From assembly GCA_003116995.1 (NCBI GenBank), contig BDSL01000096.1:310001-374000 (forward strand): a DNA stretch of 64,000 bases. The letters run 5' to 3'. The notes beneath the pieces were generated by a model, which did no database searches, was not told where the DNA came from, and saw only the letters and a program-made list of their open reading frames with translations. Positions 1-9,926 of the stretch are shown here, in pieces. The stretch comes from Yamagishiella unicocca. Taxonomy: Eukaryota > Chlorophyta > Chlorophyceae > Chlamydomonadales > Volvocaceae. Position numbers and translations under genes: made by a program. Each line of letters opens with the position of its first letter. The stretch's first letter is position 1.

Positions 1-692
1 GCGGGGGGGGCGGGGGCAGTGACGGCGGCGCCGGGTGGGGGAGCGACGGCTGCAGCGGCGCTGGCGGCGGCGGCGGTCGAGGCGGCGGCAGGGCGAGGCG
101 CGGGAGCGGCGGCGGGAGGGAAGCCGCGAGGGGCAGTGGCGGCGGCAGCGGCGGCGGCGGCGGCCAAAGGTACGACGGTGCGAGAGTGGTGGGGTCAGGT
201 GGGGGGTGGAGCCGCTGGTCGCACTATGGGGTTCCGCCGGGGTGCAGCTATCCATCCAGTCCCGCCCGGCGCTGGGGCCTTAGGAAGGTCGATGCTCCAG
301 GGGTGGCGCATTCCGGACTGCCCAACTGCCCCCAGATGCGGCCACCGGCGCTCGGCACTGCGGCTCGGGCCGGCCCTCTCTCTCTCACACACATACACAC
401 ACACCTGGCACCGGCACCTGGCACCGGCAACCTGGCACTGCCTCGTCACGCCTGTCCTGCGCGCCGCCCTGCTCTCCTGCCTTGCGCCTCGCCTCCCCTC
501 GCACCGCCTGGCTTGCCCCCCCTAGTGCCGCCCCCAACCTGCCTGCCCGCCCGCCCCCCTGCAGGCCACCCTGGAGCCAATGCGCGCGGGCCCTCCGCGG
601 CGGAGCAGCCTCTGGAGGGCGCGCAGCAGCAGCAGCGGCAGCAGCATGCGGACACGGACACCGGGGCTGACGTGGAGATGGAGGAGTTTTGA
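1..692 (+). CDS. Gly-rich protein, C-terminal exons (5' partial)
   Basis: The gene enters from the left edge. In the frame starting at base 3 the first 170 bases encode a Gly/Ser/Arg-rich run using almost only GGC, AGC and GAC codons, the typical host bias. The last exon is 565-692, after a ccctgcag acceptor. It reads HPGANARGPSAAEQP, then a Gln run, then the acidic end GADVEMEEF and TGA at 690-692. The Gly-rich frame joins it in phase with a donor at 177/178 (G|GTGCGA). A stronger-looking donor at 169/170 (AAG|GTACGA) would instead force an Ala-rich reading upstream or a different tail, so the junction is uncertain. Arg/Gly-rich tails with acidic ends are common in RNA-binding proteins, but no folded domain is visible here and no function is assigned. 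Confidence 0.5.
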   Translation, partial: GGGGGSDGGAGWGSDGCSGAGGGGGRGGGRARRGSGGGREAARGSGGGSGGGGGQRYDGARVVGSGGGWSRWSHYGVPPGCSYPSSPARRWGLRKVDAPGVAHSGLPNCPQMRPPALGTAARAGPLSLTHIHTHLAPAPGTGNLALPRHACPARRPALLPCASPPLAPPGLPPLVPPPTCLPARPPAGHPGANARGPSAAEQPLEGAQQQQRQQHADTDTGADVEMEEF

Positions 693-1689
693 TCTTGGGG
701 CTTCGGCTCGTGTACTGTTCGAGGGGGAAGACGGCTTATGACGCGGGGTGGCTGTGCTCTGATGCTCGGGGGGGCGTGCAGGGTGGGGATTAGGGGATGG
801 TGGGGGTGGGGGAGTGGGGGGTTCTCCAGCGCCTGGTGGCTACCGAGAGTGGGCGACACAGCGAACGCAGGTTGGGGCGCTGGAGAGGTGGGTCTTGGAT
901 GATGGCGGCTGCAGCTGCGGCTGTGTTTTGGGGTGTGGTGAGGGCCGCGAGCACCTCCCGGCAGCTGCAGAGCTGCCAGGCGAGCAGGCAGCGCAGCGAA
1001 TGCGCCCGTATGCATAAGGGTGTGTGTGTGTGTTAGTTGTTGTGGAACGAGAGGGTGCGCATGAGAGGGAGAGGGTGCGCATGAGAGGGAGATAGATATT
1101 GTGATTGCACCTCGGCTGCCATGTTTGTGTTGAAGTAAGGATGCGTTTGTGCGGACACGCTTACGCGCGTTGGCTTTGTGGACGGAAGCGATGTCCCGTC
1201 ATTGTACACGGCCACGGACACTGGGCGGGGTGTCCTGGTGACTCGCAAAGCGCCAGCAGAACGGCAAGGCCATGAAAACAGGCAGCTACCGTCTCCGGAA
1301 CCTTGGTCTTAATTCGCCCCGTTAGGACAAGGCGGGGACGCACTGAGGACGCAACTGTCACAAGCAGCACTGAGGCCACAACAGTGTACGACTGTGCGCG
1401 ATGGTCGTAGCCGATATAGTCCGATATCTTCTGCCTGCTGCCTGGCTACCCCCCTCCCCCAGACACGGGACGGTCCAGGACGTTCGCTGCTGGCATCTCA
1501 CGCCGCTACGGTAACAACGGTCGGTATCCGGGCAGGGCGCCGGGCTGCACCGCCGCTCGCCTCGCCGCGCCCAATGCACGTCACCGCGCTTTTGCTTTTT
1601 CTATTTCTTTTACGCAGCTCCGACAGGCCGCCTCCACAGGTTTGCCGGTAGTCAGTTCCAGTGCTCCAGCATGTGCCCACAAAATTGGT

Positions 1690-1745
1690 GTCCGACGACC
1701 ATGCGCCAACTATCCTGTCCCGTTGCGTAAACCGGTTTTTATACA
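1690..1745 (-). repeat. Dispersed intron-type element, form A copy 1
   Basis: The plus strand reads ccgacgaccatgcgccaac, then a degenerate middle, then gcgtaaaccggttttta. The same string with few changes recurs at 14786-14842, 27531-27585 and 38743-38800. Strand is given relative to the orientation that starts ACCGGTTAC. This copy lies between genes. Confidence 0.7.
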
Positions 1746-1960
1746 TCCCCCGGCCATGGAGTCCTGCGGCATCATAGGGCGGCCAATCCGGCCTTGAGCA
1801 CCAAGCTTGCGGCATGGATTTGAGTGTTTTTTACCTCTGGGTGGCCCGAAAAGCGACCCTGCAGTGGCCAGAAAAGCGACCCTGCGGTGGCCCGGTGGCC
1901 GTGGGGCCCCGACAGCTGCATCGTCGCCGGCAGATGTGGCCGCGGGGGCGACGGCGGGGC

Positions 1961-2025
1961 TGCGAGGAAATCCGTGTACGAAAGAAGACCGTTTAGGACA
2001 GATGTTTGGCGGTGCATGCTGGCGA
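1961..2025 (+). repeat. Dispersed intron-type element, form B copy 1
   Basis: The copy contains gaggaaatccgtgtacgaa, then gaccgtttaggacagatgtt, then ggtgcatgctgg. It is closest to the copies at 2847-2900, 31112-31195 and 57681-57735. Forms A and B share the skeleton ACCG-TT, GACA-ATG, GG-G-TGCAT, so they are probably diverged members of one family. Confidence 0.7.
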
Positions 2026-2475
2026 CGGCGGGGCGACGCGTGGGAGCGAGAGAGAAGCCGTGAGGGACCTGGTACGGGCGCAGGAGCGTGGGAGGGTCAC
2101 GTGGCGCGTGGGAGCTGATATCGTGATGGGTTCCCCCGAGAACGATGACAACTCTAACGGGAAATGGCTAGGAATAAGTGTGCGATTCCGATTCCGGTCC
2201 CAGCGCCTCGTCAGTCATCATCACCTGCATGCGACCCTAACACGACCCAACTGTCGCCAGCCCGTGCGGCCACCGCAACCACCGCAACCAACATCAACGA
2301 CATCAATGCTGCCTCCCATCTACGTATCAATACTCCTCACTGTAACCCACCGTAACGTCTACTACGACTCCCCGGTCCACTTCATCAATATCCGCATTCC
2401 TGCCACCCCCCCAATCTCCTGCAACTGGTGCCGCCAGCGCCGACGGCACCTCATCTTCCGCGCTCAAAACCCTCC

Positions 2476-4091
2476 CTACGGGTGCCGCCTCTCATCCCCC
2501 ATCTCCCATGGCGCCGCCACCGCCTCCCACTTGTCTTTCCGAGCGGGCGCCTCCAGCATCTCCAGCCGGTAGTTGCTGTAGAACTCGCGGAACCTGGAGG
2601 GGCTCATCTCAACAGTGGGGTCCACCTGCTCGCCGATACTGAACAGCCCCAGCAGCTCGTTGATGAACATCCAGAAGGCCTGCGGGAATGGAGCGGGAGT
2701 GTGGCTCACGGTTGCGGAGTGGGGAGTGCAGCTGACGTTTGGGGGTGGGGGTCGCAGCTGATGGTTTGTGGCAGGCCAAGGCGAGGGGGGGCCCTGGTGG
2801 ATGTGTGGGGGGGAGGGGCGTGCGGAGAGCCCCTGTAATTGGAAGCCGATAAGGAAGCCGTTTGGTACATACGTTTGGAGATGCATGCTGGAGGACTTGG
2901 CTGACATGCGAAAACCGGAGGTCGAACGGCGACCCTCGGCCGCTATGCCTACTCCCGCTTCGAGAATGCGCGGGGGCGCCATGCGGGTGGGGAGCGAGGC
3001 GAGGGCCGGGGCTGCGGTGGCCCCCAGGCCGCCGGTGCCGGCCCCATCGGGCGCACCGCAGCCCAGCTGGAGTACGGCTTGGAGGCGACACTGAAGCTGG
3101 ACTCGTTGCGGCGGTGCATGCGGCGCGCCAAACGGCATCGCCCGTTGCCCGCCCCGTGCGCGCATGCGTGCATCCCCGTACCCTACCGCAGACAGAACCG
3201 GTGGGTGCGCTGCGTCCCTGCGTCCCTTGGTCCTGCACTCGGTTCCTGTACCTGATCCAGTTACCCATAAGGCCCTGCCCCTCCCCACTTCTTCGGCTCC
3301 CGCTGCCGCCTCTCCCCCCAGCAGCTCCTCCTCCTTCCCTCCCCCTCCCCCTCCCAGCCGCAGCTCAGCATCCCGGTCTTCAGGTGTGCGAAGTCCAACC
3401 CCCACCCCTCTCACCGCTGCCCCCCACTGCCCCGCCACCTCCCATCACCCCCACCAACAACAACATTACCAGCGGCACCAACAGCATCACCCCCACCTCC
3501 ACGTGCTCCGGCGGCAGCGGCTTCCTGTCCTGCCTCGCGCAAATGACGCTCCCGATGCCCTGCTGCCAATGTGGCGGCGCAAACCCAGAAAAGGGGTCGA
3601 TCATCATGTACGTGACCGCCTGGTTGTCCATCGCCTGCGAGCAGCGCGCAGCAGTGGGGCCTCAGCACCCTGGGGGGACGACAGCGGCGTCACAGCGCAG
3701 GCCCTGCGGGCCTGCCGCAGCGCAACATCGCGCGAAATGCAGCATTGCTCGGACTGACAGCGGTGCGGGGGATGGAGAGGCTGGGCCGCGGGTCCACGCG
3801 CCACAGCCGCAGAGGCAGGCCGATGAGCACCGCGACGGGGCTGAGGGTGCCCTCCGTAAAGACCCTGTGGTCTTCCGGGACGCTCGTGGGAGCGAAAAAG
3901 CGATGCGCATAGTCTCCAGAGCAGGGCGCATAGGTGCAAGGGATGCCTGGCTGAGCGGGTTCGGGCGCGGGCGCTGGGCGCGGTTGGGATGTGGGCTTTG
4001 CGGCTGCTGTCGCCGGCCTCCGCTGTTCCTCATCTTCGGAGTCAGATTCCGTGTATATATTGTCCCATTTGCTATAATCAATTCGTGACAT
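2476..4091 (-). CDS. Unknown conserved-looking protein with Cdc37-like N-terminal motif
   Basis: The three-exon model is 4091-3759, 3634-3497 and 2679-2476, giving 224 residues with every junction in phase (introns GT-AG). The start is the ATG at 4091. It opens MSRIDYSKWDNIYTESDSEDEE. This matches the pattern DYSxWDxIExSDDED at the N terminus of Hsp90 co-chaperone Cdc37, including a CK2-type acidic serine cluster, but no Cdc37 kinase-binding domain follows. Residues 27-50 are Pro/Ala-rich. From about residue 50 there is a compact globular-looking segment ending in Trp/Arg-rich helices (FREFYSNYRLEML). I do not recognise the family. Algal MYND and ankyrin proteins often start with a similar motif, so it may be a generic chaperone- or CK2-contact tag. 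Intron 2 is 817 bp and could hide one more exon; it also carries a form B element. Confidence 0.65.
2847..2900 (+). repeat. Dispersed intron-type element, form B copy 2
   Basis: The copy reads aaggaagccgtttggtacat, then acgtttggagatgcatgctgg, then aggacttggctga. It sits in intron 2 of the minus-strand gene at 2476-4091, in antisense orientation to that gene. Confidence 0.7.
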
Positions 4092-4180
4092 AACTGTCTG
4101 CAGAGCCTTTGCAGCGTCGGCTCAAGGAATTTGAACGCAGCAGTTGACTTTTGTTGGTCCTACTCTTCAACGACTAAGAT

Positions 4181-5105
4181 TTAAGGATTGTAAACCAGTT
4201 CATCTCTAAATTCGATTACCAGCAACATGCTAGCCACGTTGACATCGTACTCCGAGAATACCGAATTCGTACAAACAAGAAAGGTGCCTCGCGCTTGCTT
4301 CCGTGACGTCCGGTGCGCGCGCTCCTCACATATCCAGCTGCCAACAGCTTGGTCGACCAACGTACAGAGATGTGCCCAGTGGTAGTCGCCCGCCCAGACA
4401 TGGGCTCGTGTGCGCAATACGGCTCCGTACCAAGCAGCCCCGGTAGTCCCATCTGTGTCGTGGTCTGGCGCATCGGGCCCGCCTGGTTGTGCTTTCGCGC
4501 TTGTAGCCGTTCTGGCTCCCATGTTATCCTCGCATTCTGCTTAATGGTTGACACGGGTGCGTTTTTTTGGGTTGTGGGGCCTGGGGACCCCGCCCCGCTT
4601 TTTGTGGGTGTTTTTGGGAGGTGGGGCTTGGGGCCCCCATTTTGCCGAGTCGCGCTCCTCCTCGCGTCTCGCTGCTGGCTTGCTGCAGGTGGTGCTGTGG
4701 TTGCGTCCCTGCCGGCGCCGTAGGTGGGCGCGCACCCAAGCCCTCACCGCGTGCCCCAGTCAGCCCTTGCCCGCGCTGCTGCACCTGCTGCTGTTGCGGT
4801 TGCACCCTTGCCGGTACTGTAGGCACATAGGCATTGGAGTCCCCGCCACGCTCGGCAGTCGGGGGCCACTGCGGTTGCTGCTGTGGTTGCAGCCGTCCCA
4901 AGACTGTATTTGAGACCTCTGGACATATTGTCGTAGGCGCACAACACGCTAGCCCCATTAGCGCCCGGTGTGCTATTGACGGACGATGCTTCACCCACGC
5001 GGCTACACCTCGGTCCAGCGGCGCCAAAGGAAGCGCAGAAACGGCACAGCTATGAGCGAGCACGGCGGCGTTACCCTTGGCAGGCAGGCGAAGAACAGGC
5101 GGCAC
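4181..5105 (-). mobile_element. Unclassified transposon remnant: Gln-rich segment plus terminal ORF
   Basis: Read on the minus strand, about 4924-4730 encodes a Pro/Gln-rich stretch with QPQQQ motifs, and 4522-4181 is a 113-codon open frame ending EFRDELVYNP and a stop. Both parts have relatives elsewhere in this window. The Gln-rich DNA (cagtaccggcaagg-tgcaaccgca) recurs at about 21840-21910 in the opposite orientation. The peptide SAKAQPGGPDAPDHDTD recurs as SAEAQPGGPDGPDHDTD in the gene at 23033-23570. The mixed relative orientation shows that the pieces were rearranged or are separate repeats. No transposase motif or terminal repeat was recognised. It ends 90 bp upstream of the gene starting at 4091 and may overlap its promoter. 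Confidence 0.4.
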
Positions 5106-5191
5106 GCTGCAGGGTCAAACATACGCACGGCAGCGGCAGTGCCCGTGTATAGCGGCACGTACAGGGCCTCCAGCACACGCAGTCGCGGACA
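5075..5191 (-). other. Orphan exon-like segment
   Basis: On the minus strand a tttcctgcag acceptor is followed by exactly 39 in-frame codons (CPRLRVLEALYVPLYTG, then AAVRMFDPAACRLFFACLPR) and a GTAACG donor. Host-like codons and phase 0 at both ends make it look like a real internal exon. I found no partner exon with a recognisable product. The neighbouring minus frame at 5320-6000 is also open, but that reading passes through the 30-bp repeat. It may belong to a decayed gene or a transposon. Confidence 0.35.
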
Positions 5192-5648
5192 CTGCAGGAA
5201 ACACAAACACTGCCACGACACAAGAAACCCTGGTACTGTCGTAGCTTGCCGGATTGCGTCACAACTACCAATCAACATGAGCCACCTGTCACCTGTAAAA
5301 CGCCATTCATGGCTCTGCCCTATGATTCACGCATCCCTAACAAAGAGCATACAAGCCGAGATGGTGCACGCGCCATGCACGTGCCGTGACAATACTGGAA
5401 GCATGGGTCGTGTGGCATGGACACGTGCGTCCTATTTGACTCGCACATACCATCCTGTGGGGCGTTCGCCTTTTGCAGGGCGCCCACGCGATCAGCTACG
5501 CCCATGGCTGCACCGTCGCGGCAGCGTGCCATGCGTGCCGTCGCGCTCTTGTTGTTGGGTCGAGAACGCGCCGGCTCACAGAGCTTACTTGCCCGCTCTA
5601 CAGCAACTAAGAGAGATGCAGGTTCATGTGCACAGAAGAGCCGTACCT

Positions 5649-5798
5649 GACGCTTGCTACCTGACGCGTACGGCATGGGACGCTTGCTACCTGACGCGTA
5701 CGGCATGGGACGCTTGCTACCTGACGCGTACGGCATGGGACGCTTGCTACCTGACGCGTACGGCATGGGACGCTTGCTACCTGACGCGTACGGCATGG
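5649..5798. repeat. Minisatellite, 30-bp unit x 5
   Basis: Five identical head-to-tail copies of a 30-bp unit (gacgcttgctacctgacgcg + tacggcatgg). The period is a multiple of three, so frames on both strands stay open through it: minus gives PMPYASGSKR repeated, plus gives DACYLTRTAW repeated. The long open frames here are therefore not evidence of a gene. Confidence 0.95.
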
Positions 5799-6497
5799 GA
5801 CGCATGGACACGCACGCGGCACACGGCACACTCAGCGCACGGCCCACTGCACCAAACGCGCCCGCGAGCATCAGAGCCATAAGATGGCAGTGACCGCAAA
5901 ACATGTGGCCAACACCTGCCACAGAAGGGTTCCTGTGCCGAATGTGCACTGGCGCTCCGATTGATCGCAGTACGATCGCTTGCAGTACGATGACCAACAA
6001 CAGCCACTGTAATCCACTGTAATCGTTACAACAACAGCCGGCGACCGAAACTCCCCGCGCTCAAGCAGGCTTCAACTCGGCAATGCGCTGGGCACTATGT
6101 CGCACACAAGGCTGGCTTGGCGCACGCGAGTGGCGAGTCACCATGCCGTGCAACCTCACGCGTCAGGCATGGTGCTGCGGAGATGAGCACAGCAGCAAGC
6201 TCGACACAACTAGCGTGTCCAGCCTGTAAAGCTCCCAGCTCGACCTGTAGGCAGGCTGCTCAGCGGGCACCCCCCTACATGACCGGTGCCCGTAAGGGCG
6301 ACGCACGGGGCAATGTGCCCGGACCCAGGTACTCAGGCGCCGGAACTCGCGACTTCATTCGGCACTGACGCCATACACCGTGGATAGTCCCCGCCCATAC
6401 TCCGCACCGCCTGTGTATCCTTGGCAGACCAGTCTCACTTGCCGCCCCGTTTGCCCGTTCAATCACCTCGTGCCGCGACAGCCAGCGCCGCCTTCCT
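5799..6497. other. Non-coding stretch
   Basis: This lies between the 30-bp repeat and the MYND pseudogene. Short open frames on both strands show no coherent codon bias or family motif. Nothing definite seen. Confidence 0.4.
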
Positions 6498-7411
6498 TCA
6501 CGTCAACCGCAGCCGGGTTGCTGCCTCGAAGAGACGAACCAGCACGGCACATACCGCGACCAGCAGCCTGAACGCGTCCCACGCGCTGGCCATAACCGCT
6601 GCCACCGCTCCCCAGATGACCTGTCCTGCCGTCGCCACAGGCTCCCGCACACCTCCCCCGCCGCACTCGTCCTTGTGGCCCCCCGTTCTCCCAGTGCGCC
6701 AGCTGCCACTGCACCGCCAGCTCGCTGTCGCCCTCCAAGTTGTCACAGCCGGGGTTGTCACAGCAAGGAAGCCCCGCTCCGTCAGTGGCCAGTGCTGGAG
6801 TCCGCCATGACTGCGGGCGCAGGTGGTCTAACGCGCTTGCCCGCGGTGCTTCCCGCGCTTCAACAGCCCACGCCGCCGCCTCCAACTGCCGCGTCAGGGC
6901 CTTGGCGCGCTGCTCGTGGGTCTCCCCGACGTCGAGCGGCGCAGCTGCGCTGGTGGCCGCAGCGCCCGCAGCGCCGATCCGCGTGCGCTGCACGGGGGTG
7001 CGTGGGGAGGAAAGCGCGCGGGAGGAGGGGCCGGGGACTGATCACAGAGCGGTAGCACGGTACGGCAGTGGTAAGTAAGGCGCAAAAGCACAGGCGGCAC
7101 AAGCAGCAAACAGATACCAGTGCAAGTCCGATACCAATGACAGATACCAATGACAGATACCAATGCAATTCAGTGCGCTTGTCGGCAAGGCCGCGCGCAC
7201 CTGCAGTACACCGGCTAGCGCGTCCCAATGGGAAGCACTGAAAGCTTTACTTGGGGGAATGATCTCCTCCAGCTCCCCGGGCACGCGGTCAGGTGCCGCC
7301 GCGGCGCACAGCAGCACCGTGTCGTCCATCACCGGGCGGATGTCAGCGCACACGCCATCGGCCAGGCACTGGAGCAGGAACGCCAACATGTGGGTTGACC
7401 ACGAAGGGCCG
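6498..7411 (-). pseudogene. MYND-type zinc-finger protein, decayed
   Basis: Two exons are visible on the minus strand: about 7411-7201 (STHMLAFLLQCLADGV, then an acidic ELEEIIPPSKAF and HWDALAGVLQ) and 6987 onward (EAREAPRASA, then GLPCCDNPGCDNLEGDSEL). This organisation, with a CCDNPxCxNLxGDSE leader before a MYND finger, is typical of a large volvocalean family. The finger is broken here. After GDSELAVQ the sequence jumps straight to WQLAHW, so the central CxxC and YCxxxC half is missing. The end of the motif (TGGHKDEC) is in the next reading frame. Both a deletion and a frameshift are needed to explain this. The downstream frame ends at 6498. No start exon was found. If the SELA|GTGCAG junction is a real donor, the protein could instead be an expressed truncated form. 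Confidence 0.65.
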
Positions 7412-9094
7412 CTGCTGGTTGCAGCCGCGGTGCCGGAACCGCCCCCCCGTGCAGCGTGTGCACCTAACCGGCTAACTCCCCGCATCCCCTTCGCACCCTG
7501 TAAAATACCTCTGCATCCCCCATCACAATTCCCAGCTGTACCATAAATTAGCATCCTTACCCCTTCAAATTCACACGAGCAGGACTTTAGGTACCGCATC
7601 GTGTTTACCGTGTTATTAGCAACGTGCAAGCTTTACAGGCTGACGACGTAACAGCACCAACACGGCTTTTACGCGTCACAACTCAGCCTTAATTACCAAA
7701 TAGAGTCAAGACGGCTCAGGCTCGACTAAAAAAGCACGAAGGCCTAGTCCATACCAATCGCTAACCGGTTAACCCCACACCACTCACTAACCCTGTAAAC
7801 ATCGCTTACATACCCTACCCCATGAGTTACGGACCCGGTATCAACGCTTTCGTACCCTGTCACCTTCGCACAAGTCTGCGAACAGGTACCACAACGGGTT
7901 TACAGGGTTAGTCCTGTTACACCCTTGGCAAGTACACACAGACATAACCCACCAAAGGCGTAAACAGGCTTCGTACACAGCACTCATAGGTTTTACACAC
8001 GCACTTGCTTTGATAACACAGACCGTCTGTGTTATCTCAGGTTATCTCCCCCGCGCCCTCTTGCAGCGCTGACTGGCGCGATGCCGAGGCTGGCTGGTGC
8101 AGGCACCCCCCGAGCGGGGGCGAACGCTCAGGTGGCTGTAGCTGGACCACTACCGTGTCCGGTTAAGGGTCCCGACGTTGTGGTTGGCTGAATGCACCGT
8201 TCCTGTAAGCCGCGCGAGGCACGAGTGGCGAGAGTGATCAAGTCTGCTGGCAAGGCGCTAACAGTGTTGGTTCTGAGCAAAAGCGCAATGAGGATTCCGG
8301 GCCTTTGCGCCAGACAAAAGCCCCCGGCAGCGCGAGGTCCAGTTGAGCCCGGTCACGGCCATTAGAACATCGGTCACTGGTTTTACCCTCCGTTGTTTTT
8401 GGGCTGAGCGAAGCGACTCAGGGGGATGGGGAAAGCCCCCCAGGACCACCCCTGTCTGTCATACCCCGCGCCCGTCGTACCCGGCACCCCCCACGAACCC
8501 CGTAGCCCCCTCGTACCCCTGCGCACCTGCGCCCACGACCCCCGCGTGCCCCACAGACCCCCATGGCACTGCAAAGCTCAGGAGCCCAGCGCATTACAAA
8601 TGCGTGTGCGGTTTTGCCCAGAGGGCCGAAACAGACGAAAGAAGAACGGCGCCCACGCCACTTCAACGAGCGCCAGTCTGTCTCTAGCAAGCTGTGACTC
8701 ACGCAACGTCTGGTCAACAACTGGTTTACGGCTGTGCGGCAAGCCCAACCTCCACTGCCTCCTCTACCTCCACTTCCTCCTCTACTGTGGCTGCGGCGTG
8801 CGGGCTCTCACTCGCCCCGCGCACAGGTAGCCAATAGCGGGCGGTCACCGCACGCCGCCGAATTCAATTGCAACTCTTCGTTCGATGACAAACCGCGGCA
8901 CATCTCAAGTGCACAAAAGCGTGGGGCAGCAAGGAGGCTCGGCGCGTTGGAACCTGTGTGCGGGCAACTGTGTGCGGGCGCTACCCCGCCCAGACGCCCC
9001 CCAGACGCTCCGAGCACACGGTGTCACCGTTACCTCAGCCCACTGTCCCAACCCGTGTGCCTCGTTCCTCACTCCAAAATCACCAGCCTTGCCC
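7412..9094. other. Gene-free stretch rich in short palindromic words
   Basis: Between 7740 and 8040 the DNA is dense in words such as CGGTTAACC, CTGTAAAC and GGGTT/AACCC. A similar block occurs at 12830-13160, on the other side of the decayed hAT element. A perfect hairpin lies at 8012-8036. From 8240 to 9090 there are C-rich tracts (8440-8570) but no exon with both splice sites and codon bias. A third block with mixed frames at 8600-9090 shows nothing definite. Confidence 0.5.
8012..8036. repeat. Perfect 12-bp-arm palindrome
   Basis: GATAACACAGAC, one central base, then GTCTGTGTTATC. It could be a transposon end, a cruciform or a protein-binding site. No context decides. Confidence 0.85.
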
Positions 9095-9655
9095 TTAGAG
9101 CTCGATAACGCGCTCTGCCGCAGCGATGAGCACCTTCGCAGCGGAGCGCACCGGCTTGTACACCTCCTCCAGCGCGACCTGGGCTTTAAGGTTGCCCAGC
9201 TTGCTCTTGTCGATGGTCTTGTTGCCCAGCGGGTGCGCAAAAGCCACGCGGCGGCGGTGCCAGTCCATCACCTCCGGCCACTGCTGAATGGCAGCCTCCG
9301 CGTCGTCGGCTGAGCCCGTCAGCTGCGAGAAGACCGCAACCAGAATGGAGCTGAGTTCGGCCTTCTCCGCGGAGCTGATGTACTTGTTGCCCAGTTTTCG
9401 GACTGCTTCGGAGACATGGTCGATCGTCTGCAGCTGGGCGCCAGCAAGCAGCAAATTCAGCTCCTTGACGAGCACGACCTCCGCCTTATACAACAGGTCC
9501 GCGAGCTGCAGGACCTCCGCTGGCTGCGCCTCTGGTCCGAGCGTTCCACAGAGCTTGCGCCACTTGCTGGCATCTTCTGAAGTGCTGGGCGCATCCACAT
9601 CGCTGTGCTCTGCGTTCTTGTAAATAATGCCTGTAGCCGCGCTAACTTTAACCAT
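9095..9655 (-). CDS. Unknown all-helical protein beside a hAT remnant
   Basis: A single uninterrupted frame of 186 residues from the ATG at 9655 to TAA. The reading is protein-like throughout: few low-complexity runs and long amphipathic stretches (LADLLYKAEVVLVKELN, SEAVRKLGNKYISSAEKAEL), then WHRRRVAFAHPLGNKTIDK and a final helix AAKVLIAAAERVIEL. There is no signal peptide or membrane segment. I do not recognise the family. Absence of introns is unusual for this genome and fits a transposon-carried or recently acquired gene. It is divergent from the hAT pseudogene starting at 9927 and may have been part of the same element. Confidence 0.55.
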   Translation of the reverse strand: MVKVSAATGIIYKNAEHSDVDAPSTSEDASKWRKLCGTLGPEAQPAEVLQLADLLYKAEVVLVKELNLLLAGAQLQTIDHVSEAVRKLGNKYISSAEKAELSSILVAVFSQLTGSADDAEAAIQQWPEVMDWHRRRVAFAHPLGNKTIDKSKLGNLKAQVALEEVYKPVRSAAKVLIAAAERVIEL

Positions 9656-9926
9656 ATTTCAATAGCCTTATGTATCCTCTATTACACCCTAACCTTACTT
9701 TGGCAAGCAAAAATCATTAGAGCGAGAATGAGTTTCACGGTCGCCGTGGAGCAAGGCCGCGGTCAAAGCAACGCCTTTCGCACTATATTTCCCTCTAGCA
9801 CGTTCCGTATGGCCGGCGGTTTTGCATCGGTTGAAGAGAGGGATATGCTGGGCCTGCCGTTGGCTTGTCATTCCCCCCAACCTGCCCGCACCCCGTCACT
9901 GGCACTTCCTTCCTCTGCCCATGTAG

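Larger units (their letters stand above)
693..2475. other. Intergenic stretch with two dispersed-repeat copies
   Basis: No convincing exon is seen on either strand. The stretch holds a short CA/GT run near 1018-1035, a direct repeat of a 22-bp GAGAGGGTGCGCATGAGAGG-like unit around 1050-1090, one copy of repeat form A at about 1690-1745 and one copy of repeat form B at about 1961-2025. Two tandem copies of a 'gaaaagcgaccctgc(a/g)gtggcc' unit lie at about 1848-1892. Confidence 0.5.

Noticed and set aside
2949..3173. Coding-like frames inside intron 2 of the 2476-4091 gene
   Set aside because: Both strands give similar Ala/Arg/Pro-rich readings without phase-matched splice sites; not added as an exon.
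4986..6000. Long frames on both strands with DACYLTRTAW or PMPYASGSKR repeats
   Set aside because: The 30-bp repeat keeps every frame without stops open; outside it codon bias and motifs are absent.
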